Source: Diploptera punctata
Taxonomy: Eukaryota; Arthropoda; Insecta; Blattodea; Blaberidae
Direction: 5' to 3'
Assembly (NCBI GenBank): GCA_030220185.1
Contig: JASPKZ010007286.1
Span: 248,001-312,000, forward strand
Length of the DNA stretch: 64,000 bases
The translations under genes and the position numbers were made by a program. Under the pieces are notes generated by a model. The model was given only the letters and a program-made list of their open reading frames with translations. It had not been told where the DNA came from and did no database searches. Below are positions 38,484 to 48,544 of this stretch, piece after piece (position 1 is the stretch's first letter; each line of letters begins with the position of its first letter).

Positions 38484-39950
38484 CACTGCTCAAAAATTAG
38501 GGGATATTGTAGAATAACCTATTAAGACTATGTTTTTAGGAACAGTATTAGATGCAATCACTTTCTATTACTCCGAAAGAATGTAAACAAGAGTTTGAAG
38601 TCTGTACCACACCAGGTGTCAAAGAGATCCTGATTAGGAATATGGCAAACAACATTAACATGGGTGAAAATGTTTCTTTAGTATGGTATATGGTCTCCTC
38701 GAACGGCCAGCACTGCCTCACACCTGTGTGGCTTTGATGCAATGAGTTCTTGGGGGATACGTGGCCACTCTTCCATAAGAGCAATGTGCAGCTCTGGAAC
38801 AGTTGTGGGAGGTGCTGGTCTGCCTGCAATGCGCCTTCCTAATGCATCCCACACATGCTCAATCGGATTTAAGTCCGGGGAGGATGCTGGCCATTGCATA
38901 CGCTCGATACCCTCCATTTCCAGCATGTCGTCCACCAAGCCAGCTCTGTGGGGTCGTGCATTATCGTCCATAAAAAGAAAATAATCACCTATGGCACCAG
39001 CATAAGGCACGACAAAAGGTCGGAGAATCTCATCTCTATACCTTACCGCAGTCAAAGTACCACCTTGGATGACGTAGAGGTCCGTACGTCCACCACTACT
39101 GACTCCTGCCCACACCATCAATCCACCGCCACCATATGGGGATCTTTCACGTACAAAAGCTGGATTGCTTCGTGTCCCTTTTTCCCTCCAGATGAATACT
39201 CGCCGACCATCACATTCCACGTTGAATCGCGACTCATCAGAAAAAAGAACTGATCTCCATTCGGCATGCCTCCACCCACGATGTTCCTCCGCCCAGTTTC
39301 TGCGATCTCTACGGTGTTGTGGAGTTAACCTGGTACACACCATGGGCCTACAGACCACTTCCATGCAGTCGATTACGGACAGTTTGAGTTGACACCCTGC
39401 GTCCTGTTGCTGTTTGAAGTGTATTTCGCAGTTGAGTTGCATTCTGCTGTCTATTCCGACGGGCTGTTAACAAGAGGTAACGGTCATCCCTTGTTGTTGT
39501 TGCCCGTGGTCGACCTTGTTCGGCTCTTCTGTGAACAGTATCTGTTCTTTGAAAACGATTCCAAAGTCTGGAAATCACGCTTTAGGACACCCCAATGGCT
39601 TGTGCCACCTCTTGTTGTGTCTGTCCATCTTCCATCCTTCCTATGGCCCTCCAAGCCATTGGTTCAGGCAAATCACGTTGTCGAGGCATTACTATCCCTA
39701 AGGCAAGTCATTCACTAACTGAAAACTGGACTGGATTTAAAAACGGCAACAAAACATTCACCCCCACACCACCCTTTCACATCAACAGTACAGACACTGC
39801 CCTCTAGTGTGGTACCGAGGTTACGTAACAACTTCAAACTCTTGTTTACATTATCTTGGAGTAATAGAAAGTGACTGCATCTAATACTATTCCAAAAAAC
39901 ATAGTCTTAATAGGTTATTATACAATATCCCCTAATATTTTTGAGCAGTG
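38484..39950 (-). mobile_element. Tc1-like transposon, nearly complete
   Basis: Inverted termini CACTGCTCAAAAATTAGGGG (38484) and its mirror ending 39950 continue as about 90-bp inverted repeats (TAATAACCTATTAAGACTA; AGTATTAGATGCA.TCACTTTCTATTACTCC). The left flank is TA; the right flank has mutated to TG. The single transposase gene on the minus strand is open apart from one frameshift. This is the best-preserved transposon in the window. Confidence 0.92.
38678..39689 (-). pseudogene. Tc1 transposase, one frameshift
   Basis: Starts MPRQRDLPEPMAWRAIGRME (ATG at 39689). A paired/HTH segment gives QQEVAQAIGVS-type codons, then SRLWNRFQRTDTVHRRAEQG, RPRATTTRDDRYL and TQTVRNRLHGSGL. The frame breaks at about 39350. 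The catalytic part then reads LTPQHRRDRRNWAEEHRGW, VLFSDESRFNVECDGRRVFI (first Asp), YFLFMDDNARPHRAGLVDDM (second Asp) and SSPDLNPIEHVWDALGRRIA (Glu). The DD34E triad is present. There is also an early stop or shift near 39580 between the HTH and SRLW. Loss of a few bases at GGTCTGTAGGCC explains the main break. Closest group: Tc1. Confidence 0.9.
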
Positions 39951-39974
39951 TGTGTATATACACATATATATATA

Positions 39975-40260
39975 ACTCACTGGCGCTAACGAACCCGTAG
40001 GTTCATGGCCGCGCGGACATAACCTCTCCATAGTTGAACCCCATATCCGCGTTTCTTGACGGTTGTATTTTACGATGAAAGATCGTCACTCTTTCGACCA
40101 AGATACTTTTTTCGTCTGGCTTATCACCTTCGACCAGTCCGGCATGGGTAACCCTATCGGCAGCAATGCTACCACCGACATAGCTCTCGGGATCATTTAA
40201 GCACGCAAGCCACTCCACCACGACAAGGTAAAGATACCATGGTGTATATATATTAAACAA
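39975..40260 (-). pseudogene. LINE 3' end (55765-56215 family), frameshifted
   Basis: The minus strand ends WRGYVRAAMNLRVR, matching WGAYVHAAMNLWVR of the other copy. Upstream VVEWLACLNDPESYVGGSIA and RVTHAGLVEGDKPDEKSI are open but not assigned to a domain. Confidence 0.5.
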
Positions 40261-40269
40261 GATGGAGAA

Positions 40270-40790
40270 TTATTTGTCCAACATGGAGATTGTTGGTAAT
40301 AATCATCGGAGCACGATTCGAGAGGTGATAGAAAAACACTTGGTGGCGTTTCTGGAGGACACCTGGGAGTGAATAAAACCCTGGACATATTTCGTAACAA
40401 TTCTACTTGCTAAATCAACGGAGTGACATAGAGATATAGTACAAGCAATGTGACATCTGTGCAACTATCCGAGGTGTTCGATCAAGAAGCAGAAGCTCTA
40501 TGCAGCAGTGCAGTACAGATGTGGGAGCTCCATCTGAGAGAATAGCCATCTACATGGTTAACTCATTTCCAGAGACGAACGCTGGGAACCAGTACCTGTT
40601 GCTGTCAATGGAATACTTCACTAAATGACCAGTAGACGTTTACGCCATCAAAAACCAAGAAGCCTCCACCATAGTCGACACTGCGTGATCCTAAGAAGTA
40701 CCATCGGAGCTGCATAACGACCAGGGTCGCAACTTCGAGTTCCGGCTAATGAAAGAGTTGCTCCAAGACCTATAGTCCATGAGGGCTAAC
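40270..40790 (+). pseudogene. Ty3/gypsy integrase, first part
   Basis: Frames give GGHLGVNKTLDIFR (the H of the HHCC zinc region), CDICATIRGVRSRSRSSMQQ (its C..C), ERIAIYMVNSFPETNAGNQY, LLLSMEYFTK (expected Asp replaced by Glu/Tyr context), then YAIKNQEASTIVDT and ELHNDQGRNFEFRLMKELLQ (second catalytic Asp). Several stops and shifts interrupt it. The remainder lies at 41290-41428 and 43084-43480. Confidence 0.75.
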
Positions 40791-40799
40791 TTGTCTAGA

Positions 40800-41285
40800 A
40801 TATTTTAGAAAGAGAAAGAGAGTACTCACCATCTTCTTTCTCATTCATACACATATCTCTTCACGGTGACAGCGGTAGGGCAGACACTCCCTGCAGTGAA
40901 CATAGATCAGTGGTAGCATTCCCTTCTTCTAAAGATTCTTCCTGGCAAGTTTCTATGTCTTCATTTTCATTTTCGTCCGTATCGTCTAAATTTATTTCAA
41001 ACCGATCACTAATATCGACCATCAAACCGTCTGCCTGCCAATATGACTCTTCGATCTTTTCAGTGTGTTCACACGCTCTGCAGTCACTTTTAACGGAGCA
41101 CTCTGAACCAGTCGCCACCGACAAAAATTACCTGACACAAAAGTGACTGGATGGAAATGGGGGGGGTGGAGTTTTTCTAGCATTCCTAAGTAATTTTACA
41201 AGGGTAGCCCATTGTGTTTTGCGAAGGGTGGAAGAACAGTTCTCTAGACAAGGATAGCATAAATCATGCCAACTTAGTCCTCCTC
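40800..41285 (-). other. Unrecognised coding-like insert in the gypsy remnant
   Basis: The minus frame 41124-40861 reads MSVATGSECSVKSDCRACEH, then a very acidic stretch (DDTDENENEDIETCQEESLE) and ends ALPLSP. Just beyond the stop is GAAGATG/GTGAGTAC, which looks like a splice donor. It separates two gypsy integrase segments, so it may be a captured gene piece or an exon-bearing insertion. No family is recognised. Confidence 0.3.
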
Positions 41286-41428
41286 CACTATAGATTACCC
41301 ATTCCCTTTCTTCCACAATCTGTTTGTATTGTAGAGCGTTACGTGAATACTGTAGAGGAACGTCTAAGCAAGATGTTTTCAAGTCATCAGAGATTCTGGG
41401 ATACAAGGATTCCACTATTATTCATGAC

Positions 41429-43075
41429 TAGAGTCCGGATGTTAGGCACTTAAAAATTTCAAAATAGGCAGGCAAAAAGGCACTAAAAATCATTAATATA
41501 GACACTAAAAATTCAAAATAGGCTCTTACAAAAATGGACTACAACAAACATACAATTTTACAGTCTTACGTAAAGATTATATAAACATATGCTATCAATG
41601 CCATGCGAAGATATCAGAGATTGGAATTTGTTTTGCCTTTTTACAAAGATCAGACTTATGTTTTGCAGAGTGTATGTGCTGCGAAATATGGCACTTGGCA
41701 GAACAATATTGAACCGTCACTTGAGAATATTTCCACCAAATTCTTTCACGAAATTGGTCAGTTGGTCTTTTACTGTTGTACGCTCTTTAGGCATCGTAAA
41801 AAAACTGTTCTAAAGACAAAAAAAGGTCACATACACTTGTCGCACCACTTTGTCTTTCAAGCATCTGCCTATGAATGAGGACTACAGACTGAATTCAGTG
41901 TTACCAACATCAAAAATATTGCCAGTCACTTAAGGTTTCAGCACCAGGTATGAGACAGAGAAAGAAAGCTTGAGCCATCTACCCTCTTTGTGGCACTCAG
42001 CAATACAGGGTGATTCAAAATTGACTTTACAACTTTACAAGCTTATAGAAATGTATTTAGAAGACCTACAGAATTGGTTTTAATGTCATATGATAGCACA
42101 ACTCATCAAGTTTTCACCGACATAGTTTTATAGTACCTAGTTATCTCACCGCGTGCGCTAGGGCTCCGAGCAAAGCTATCCCGCACTTGTTCAATCACAG
42201 CTTCAGCCGTACGTGGACGGCCAGTATGCTTGGAATGACTAACAGAACAGTCAGTCCTAACAAATGTTTGGTGCCAAGAATAAATTGTTGGCCTGCTAGG
42301 AGGATCCTTACCATACTGGGTACGAAATCTACGCTGAACAATTGTTGCAGATTTAGTTTCTTCGAAGAAAAACACACAACGAGCCGCTCGGCACCTGTGA
42401 AAGCAGCCATTTTGATATGAACTACGTTAGCGCACGCGGTGAGAGAACTAGGTACTATAAAACTATGTTGGTGAAAACTTGATGAGTTGTGCTATCATAT
42501 GACATTAAAACCAATTCTGTATGTCTTCTAAATAAATTTCTATAAGCTTGTAAAGTTGTAAAGTCAATTTTGAATCACCCTGTATTTGTATTGAAAACAA
42601 GCAAAGCTGTTCTATAGAACTTTCTCCAAGCCTTAGAGCCGGAGCATAATACAATGGGACATAGCTTAGGGCTATTTCGCTTAAAGGGAATGCATGAGGT
42701 GGAAAAATACAATATTTACCTAACGGGAGTGCATTGAGGAGGAAACCATCTACTTGCTAGGTTACTGGCTTATTGCCACTCTTGTCCTAAAATGTTCTAA
42801 GACAATTTATAAAAAGAACATTTGAAATTTTCTATGAAATTATGTGTCATGAAGTTTGTCCATTTCAATTGTTTTCATTGAAATACTAAGTTAATTTCAA
42901 TAAAAATGGCAAATAGGCATTTATAGGCATTGTAAGCTGAAATGGGCATTTATAGGCAAAATTAACTTCATGGAAAACACTCTAGGGACGTCGGCATGAA
43001 CTTATATGAAGTCACTTTTACAATATCTGTAATAAATAAATAAATATAGGCATTTTCCCTAACATCCGGTCTCTA
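41429..43075 (+). mobile_element. hAT-like transposon in gypsy integrase
   Basis: Ends TAGAGTCCGGATGTTAGGCA and the mirror of TAGAGACCGGATGTTAGGG. Flanked by TTCATGAC (41421-41428) and CTCATGAC (43076-43083), an 8-bp duplication with one mismatch as expected for hAT. Internal frames around 41590-41880 (RRYQRLEFVLPFYKDQTYVL) are too degenerate to identify a transposase domain. A 577-bp mariner derivative sits inside. Confidence 0.75.
42006..42582 (-). mobile_element. Mariner-superfamily deletion derivative with about 150-bp TIRs
   Basis: Ends CAGGGTGATTCAAAATTGAC and its mirror, flanked by TA. The TIRs extend to CACCGCGTGCGCTA / TAGCGCACGCGGTG. The minus strand keeps only the N-terminal HTH of the transposase: MAAFTGAER, then after a one-base shift FFEETKSATIVQRRFRTQYG, KDPPSRPTIYSWHQTFVRTD and GRPRTAEAVIEQVRDSFARS. 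The catalytic domain is deleted. It is mobile only if a related transposase acts in trans. Confidence 0.88.
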
Positions 43076-43484
43076 CTCATGACCTACCGTGCATCTACTC
43101 ATGACACCACCGCGGAATGGCTCCAGCCAAGATGGTCTTTGAAAGAGAGTAGCTACTGCCTTGCGGTCTGTAGTTTGCTACTCCACCTGATGCTGACCAA
43201 ATGGCAATCGACTATGTATTGGAGGTGATCGACCGACTGGGGCAAGTATGCTACAGACCAGCTTAAACCATTGACAGGAGAAGGTGCGCTACGATCAACT
43301 AGCCAACTCCGCTGGGTTCAACGAAGGCGAGTTGGTGTGGGTCTACCCGAACGAGAGGAAGATGATCGAAGCTGCAGTGTTCTTTGGACCGGCCACACCG
43401 AGTGGTGAAGAGGATCAACGATGTGTTCTATAGGATTCAACATCATCTTAGAGCAATCACGGGCGTCTAGATACTCAGTGTGAG

Positions 43485-44135
43485 CGCGTCTCTCTTTGCG
43501 TAAGGTTTTCGATCCCTTTGGCAATAAATAATATGATCTGGTTGCAGTGATGAACAAAAGAAGCAAATGAAGCGTACCAATCGTTGCTCATTTGTTCTCA
43601 AACATTGCCGTTTACATTAAATATATATAAATATTTTAAAATAACACAAATAATTAACGATTTGTGAGAAAAGTCCCGCGCCGTAGCCGAGCGGTTAAGG
43701 TAGGAAGCCTTGGCGCAGAGCTACGGGACTTGCGCTGGTTCGAGTCTCCATGGGGGAAGAAATTTTCTCATGGTATTTCAGCCAGTATGGGACCGGTGCC
43801 CACCCAGCATTGTGAGGCAATTGGGTAGCTACAGTAAGTAGCGGCTCCAGGTTGAGGAGCCAGCTATAACGGCTGGGGGACTCGACATGCTAACCACATG
43901 TCACCCCTACACTGGCTGTTGATGATCTACCTCTGTGATTGACACATGTGGATGTGAAGGGCCAGCAGCCGGCTGGTAAAAGGGCAACCGCTGAAAAGTG
44001 GAAAGACCCTCAATCGGATCGGAGAAAAGCTTAATTTTATTCGTTAAATAGTCCTAACAAGTGCCACTCTTGATTTCCAAATTATCGATAAATTCACGAC
44101 TCACGACTCACGAAGTGGCATTACTTATGATAATT
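43485..44135 (+). repeat. Dispersed repeat R3, copy 3, split by SINE C
   Basis: CCCTTTGGCAATAAATAATA, CAAACATTGCCGTTTACATT and, after the SINE, TTAATTTTATTCGTTAAATA and CCTAACAAGTGCCACTCTTG, as in copies 1 and 2. It begins right where the gypsy pol reading ends (about 43480), so it could be that element's LTR. Confidence 0.55.
43674..44021 (+). repeat. SINE C, full-length copy
   Basis: Flanked by GAGAAAAG at 43666-43673 and 44022-44029. The head GCCGTAGCCGAGCGGTTAAG, GGAAGCCTTGGCGCAGAGCT, CTGGTTCGAGTCTCC is tRNA-like with a long variable arm (Leu/Ser type). The body is AGCCAGTATGGGACCGGTGC, GTAGCTACAGTAAGTAGCGG, ACATGCTAACCACATGTCAC. The tail AACCGCTGAAAAGTGGAAAG with ACCCTCA is shared with the 3' end of the LINE at 60526-61110. 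Confidence 0.9.
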
Positions 44136-44139
44136 ACTT

Positions 44140-44580
44140 AATAATTCTTGCTCAGTGCAGACCAATAGCAGATTTAAATGAAAGAAGTAATGAAATTAAA
44201 AATAAGCAAACACACATGTTTCAAATTTTCTAATTTTAACATTGTCAGTGTTATGGGGGAAATGTCATTTTGTCAAGTCAGCATTATCATGTGTGGAGGA
44301 GGATCTTCTAATGTTATACTGGCTAGCATAGTACAGTAAATTATAATAACCAAGGTCATAGGAAAGTACCTCAAGCTCATGGCCTTGATTTTTTTCTATT
44401 TTACTAGCTGCAATTCTCTCAGAATATGAATGTTAATTACAGTATTTTATCCAATTTTCAACAGTTCCATAAATGTCGTAAATAAAATTGATGTTCAAAT
44501 ATTGTTTGTACTGTTCACTCTATTACCTGAAACTCTTCAGCAACCTGAATAATTTCAGCACAAATCATGAAAACAAAAAA
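44140..44580. other. No recognised feature
   Basis: AT-rich intron 1 sequence without coding or repeat landmarks. Confidence 0.35.
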
Positions 44581-44582
44581 TT

Positions 44583-44975
44583 CCTCTTCTTCTTCACATC
44601 ACAGGCTAGGCAAAAATTACCTGTTCTGCCTCACAGTTATTCTGTCCATCTTTTCACTGGCCTTCCTACATTCCTTGAACCTCTTGGCTTGTAGTTGAAT
44701 GCTGCTCTTGGTAATCTTGTTACATTCATTCTTTCCAATCGTGTAAACCATTTCTCTCTGTATTCCCTGATTTTCTAATTCAAATGGATATATATTTAAC
44801 TCTGTTCTTATATCTTCATTCTTTATCCGATCCAATCTTGTGCAGCCTTTTGTTCTTCTAAGGAAGTTCATTTCTACTTTGCAATTTTTTTGTCATTACC
44901 CAAGTTTTGCTCCCATAAAGTAATGCAGAAACTGTCAATGTTTTAGAAAACTTCAATCTAGTATCTCATCTTGTT
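44583..44975 (-). pseudogene. RTE-like LINE C-terminus
   Basis: Reads NFLRRTKGCTRLDRIKNEDI, RTELNIYPFELENQGIQREM and, with shifts, NECNKITKSSIQLQAKRFKE followed by EKMDRI. The upstream LYGSKTWVMT-like frame lies at 44885-44930. The 3' end carries CTTCTTCTTC (GAA tail). It is related to 29936-30425 and 54072-54260. Confidence 0.72.
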
Positions 44976-45261
44976 TTATGTAAAATATTAATTTGGCTAA
45001 TTCATATCCAAATCGATCAGATGGCTAGGTTTCAACACTTGTCTGCCAATTTTGGTCCTAAGTTCAAATCTCAATGTAGCAGAACATCACTTGTAACTGG
45101 GAATCAGGGCTCTTCCATTCTGTTTGTCGAGTTTATATAACTAGGGCCTGGATTTTATGTAATATCAAATTAAAAAATATGTACATAAATATGTAACCAA
45201 AATTGGTGAAATATTAAATAAATACGTAATGAAGCAATTACATGTAAAATCGAAATTTTCA

Positions 45262-45366
45262 TTTCTTCTTCTTCATCTTCCTTCCAAGTATTAGACCAAG
45301 GCCTGTTATGATCCTATAGAAAACATTCCCTCCTGCGTTTCATAGGACGGCCCAGAGATCTTCATC
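45262..45366 (-). repeat. LINE 3'-tail fragment
   Basis: TTCTTCTTC..., CCTTCCAAGTATTAGACCAA, GGCCTGTTATGATCCTATAG and CATAGGACGGCCCAGAGATC, the reverse of the 9244-9790 family 3' end. Confidence 0.65.
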
Positions 45367-45789
45367 CAAAATTTCATTTCTTTGCTACAAAATAGAAGTT
45401 CACAGCTAGGCTAGTCAAATCTTTATGTTAATTCTTAATCAGTTCACTTCTGTTATGAAGTAATAAAGTTCAAGTGTCTCCCAGTCAAGCATTTAGTCAC
45501 ATTTGAACGGTATACACAATTAATTATAATATACTTTTCCAAATGTTTTGTTGTAATGGACAGTCTTCTGTCTGACAATATATTTTTTATAAATAGAGAA
45601 AGATTGTTAAACTTCGAAAGAAGTCAACAGAGTATATTAATACAAAGGGATTGTGCTAGGAATAATATTCTCAGGAAGTTCTACAATAGCACAATTAAAT
45701 AAGCGAGACAAAATGAAAATATTTGAGTATCCAAGGTTCTTGTTCAACACAGGTTGCAGTTTAGTGGAAACCTGGTACAACACTGACCT

Positions 45790-46690
45790 TCTCAACTGCA
45801 TCTTCCATTATTCCCACAGCTTCTTGGAGAGGCATACTTGAAGTCTCCAGTTTGTAGATATTGTCAGGAAGCCAGCTGAAGTGATTTGCGATGTATGAAA
45901 CTGAACTGAGCACTTTAGAACTTTGAATGTTGACAAGGATTCACTCACACACATTTCAGGATCAGAAGAAAAGTTCTCCATCGCTGACTTCACAACTACG
46001 AAATGCTTACTGTAGAAAATCACAGCTTCAATCCATGTTGTCCATCTTGTTATCAATGGCTCTGGAGGCAGAGGTACATCAGGTAGTGTTGTACATGATA
46101 AGGACATTTCAAGAAAAACCTTTTTCATTGCTGATATCAGCGTATTTGCTTCTAGGAATTTGTCTAACTGTCCCTGCCACTTGTTGCAATGCACGAGCCA
46201 TACATGTAACACGCACTAAGTTTGGATAAAATACAGTAAGCGATTTCTCCACTTTCAACATGTATGGAGTTGCATATGTTTACATCAATAGGACCCTCTC
46301 TTCTTTTACGCCATCTATCCATAGTACCTTTAAGTCCATCATTAATGCATCTAGCAATTGAACTATTTGTTGCTTCCAAAGATTTACAATAAATTAAATA
46401 GGGTTTATTACAGCTTCAAAGTCCAACTAGTCCACAACCACAATTAGATTAGCGATGAAATAGCCTGCTGCATCCATCATGTCATCAGCAGAAATCCATA
46501 TAGGTGATTTGCCTATGTCAAGACTAATTTTTTCTAATATGTCAATATAACGAGAATCCAATCAATTCTTCCTCAGAGGGATGAGTTTGAATGAATTTAA
46601 GGCATTGGCAAACAACAGAGTGCATTGGTGAATTTTTATCAAGGTCCTATGCTTCTCAGTGGAGTGACCAGGACTTCTGCTATAGCACCT
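45790..46690 (-). pseudogene. hAT/BED-type transposase-derived remnant
   Basis: The minus strand (46212-45808) reads FLEANTLISAMKKVFLEMSL, then TTLPDVPLPPEPLITRWTTW and IEAVIFYSKHFVVVKSAMEN. The segment L...KK.FL......P..PLPP.P..TRWGTW...A.YY..H is frequent in hAT-related, BED-finger host-annotated proteins of insects. A degenerate continuation runs to about 46690. No terminal repeats are evident. Confidence 0.5.
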
Positions 46691-46837
46691 AGATAATCTT
46701 AATGAATAGTATTACAAATTTATTTTATTTAGGGCTCTCAAAGTATTTTCAGGTTATATAACATACCAGTATATACATTTGTTACTTATATAGAAATTGC
46801 ATAAAATTTTGCAAAAATAAAAAAGACAACACGAAAG

Positions 46838-47140
46838 CAGAATAACGGCTTGTGAAATGAGATTCATGCGCAGAACAGCGGGCTACACCAGATGGGATCG
46901 GGATAGGAACACCGATATCTTAAAAGAATTGAAGACTACGCCAATTTTGGAATATATTAAACAGTACCAACTAAACTGGAAACACCATTTTGAAAGAATG
47001 AGTTCAAATCGGATCCCCAAAGCTGTTTATAATTATATACCAAGAGGACGAAGATCTCTGGGCCGTCCTATGAAACGCTAGAGGGAAAATTTTCTATAGG
47101 ATCGTAACAGGCCATGGCCTAATACTTGGAAGGAAGAAGA
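46838..47140 (+). pseudogene. LINE C-terminus and 3' UTR (9244-9790 family)
   Basis: Reads MRFMRRTAGYTRWDRDRNTD, ILKELKTTPILEYIKQYQLN, WKHHFERMSSNRIPKAVYNY and IPRGRRSLGRPMKR, then the 3' UTR TAGGATCGTAACAGGCCATG ending GGAAGGAAGAAGAA. It is 5'-truncated at AACACGAAAGCAGAATAACG. Confidence 0.8.
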
Positions 47141-47150
47141 ATATAAAATT

Positions 47151-47465
47151 GTGCTGTGCCATAGCTGTGTGGTTAAGGCAGGAAGCCTTGGCACAGAACT
47201 ACGGGATTTGCGCTGGTTCGAGTCTCCATGGGGGAAGAAATTTTCTCATGGTAATTCGGTAGCTACAACAAGTAGCGGCTCCAGGTTGAGAAAACCAGCT
47301 ATAACTGCTGGGGGACTCAACATGCTAACCACATGTCACCCCCCTACACTGGCTAGATGATCATCTACCTCTGTGAGTGACACATGTGGATGTGAAGCCA
47401 GCAGCTGGCTGATAGGCTAAGGGCCTTCTAGGCATGACGTGCCATGGAGTATCATAAAAATAAAG
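47151..47465 (+). repeat. SINE C copy, internally deleted
   Basis: Head GCCATAGCTGTGTGGTTAAG and CTGGTTCGAGTCTCCATGGG. An internal deletion fuses TTTTCTCATGG to TAATTCGGTAGCTAC. The tail differs from 43674-44021 (GGGCCTTCTAGGCATGACGT), as at 55337-55622, suggesting a second subfamily. Confidence 0.82.
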
Positions 47466-47518
47466 GTAGGCTTTTTGTTTACTAATATAAATTAATATCT
47501 TTTTGGTTGGGCTTTGAT

Positions 47519-48360
47519 TTTTATATTTCTTCTTCTTCTTCTTCTTCTTCCTCTACGCATGAAAGCTTGCAGCTTGTTGCGTGTTCATTCACTACCGGTC
47601 CGGGGTATGGTCACGTCCTTCCATCGTAGTTGTGGTTGTCCTAAAGGCCTTTCTGCTGAGGTGTCCAGTCACATACTTTCTTCACTAATCTACTGTTCTC
47701 CATTCTATCTATGTGACCGTTCCAGTTTAGTCTTCTATCATTTATCCAGAGGTTTATAGGTTCAATTTCACATTCTTCTCTAATAACAGAGCTGCAAATT
47801 TTCTCTCTCAGTGATTTTCCTACGATTTTCCTTAAAACTTTCATTTCGGTTGTTTCATTGATTTGTTTTGTTTTTTGAGTTTCTGTTCGGCATTCACAAC
47901 CATATGTTAGGACTTGTCTTATGACAGATTTGTAAATTCTTACTTTTGTATCTATTCTTAAATTTTTATTTTTCCAAACAGTATTGTTTAAACATCCCGA
48001 TATTTTGTTTAATTTTTTCTTTCACTCACCTCATACTTCATAACTCCTCGCAGACCTAGGTTTCGTCACATCATTTGTGACATTCTCAATGCTGTGTCAC
48101 ATTCACAATTGACGTCCAACAATCTACAGAAGACTGTTGGACGTCAGTTGTGAACATGACACAGCATTGAGAATGTCACAAATGATGGAACGAAATCTAG
48201 GTCTGCAAGGAGTTATGAAGTATGAGGTGAGTGAAAGAAAAAAATAAACAATATTAAAAACCTCATAGTGTTATTTCCTATCTACATAACTTAATCCCGT
48301 TATTTTGTTTGCATTATTTGCTTGATGGAGGATTTCATCTGTTATTCTGTTGTTGCTATT
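47519..48360 (-). pseudogene. LINE C-terminus split by a PLE hairpin
   Basis: Reads MKVLRKIVGKSLREKICSSV, IREECEIEPINLWINDRRLN and WNGHIDRMENSRLVKKVCDW. Upstream, broken codons (YGCECRTETQKTKQINETTE) and LNNTVWKNKNLRIDTKVRIY precede it. The 3' end is a (GAA)n tail (CTT run at 47528-47552). The insertion at 48011-48293 divides it. Confidence 0.75.
48011..48293. mobile_element. PLE hairpin-plus-tail insertion
   Basis: Flanked by ATCCCGATATTTTGTTT (47994-48010) and ATCCCGTTATTTTGTTT (48294-48310), about 17 bp with one mismatch. Arms CACTCACCTCATACTTCATA...ACGTCCAAC and mirror enclose a 20-bp loop. The tail contains AAAAACCTCATAGTGTTATT, the family end. Confidence 0.85.
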
Positions 48361-48544
48361 AATTTCTATTCCTGATTTTTATATGAAAACATTAACATTA
48401 ATAGCATTATATTAGCGCACATATCGATTTGGTAACTTTGTGTTAGATAGCTACCAGTCTAATGTCATAAAATTTTAATGTTAATAAATTACTACAAGCC
48501 TATGCAAGTAAACACAAAAATAATTCACAGAATTTGTAACATAT

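Larger units (their letters stand above)
41290..43480 (+). pseudogene. Ty3/gypsy integrase, second part, interrupted by a hAT element
   Basis: Before the break: FLPQSVCIVERYVNTVEERL, SKMFSSHQRFWDTRIPLLFM (the integrase Glu region, P.S.G..ER.N.T). After the hAT (from 43084): THDTTAEWLQPRWS, ATPPDADQMAIDYVLEVIDR, and after shifts LANSAGFNEGELVWVYPNER and RINDVFYRIQHHLR (the GKGR-like C-terminal chromodomain-side segment). This continues the copy at 40270-40790. Confidence 0.75.

Noticed and set aside
38742..39807. Several plus-strand frames of 60-119 codons
   Set aside because: They are antisense shadows of the Tc1 transposase, whose minus-strand frame carries the DDE motifs.
40910..41146. Ser-rich plus frame
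   Set aside because: Antisense of the acidic minus-strand frame; Ser arises from complement of GAA/GAT codons.
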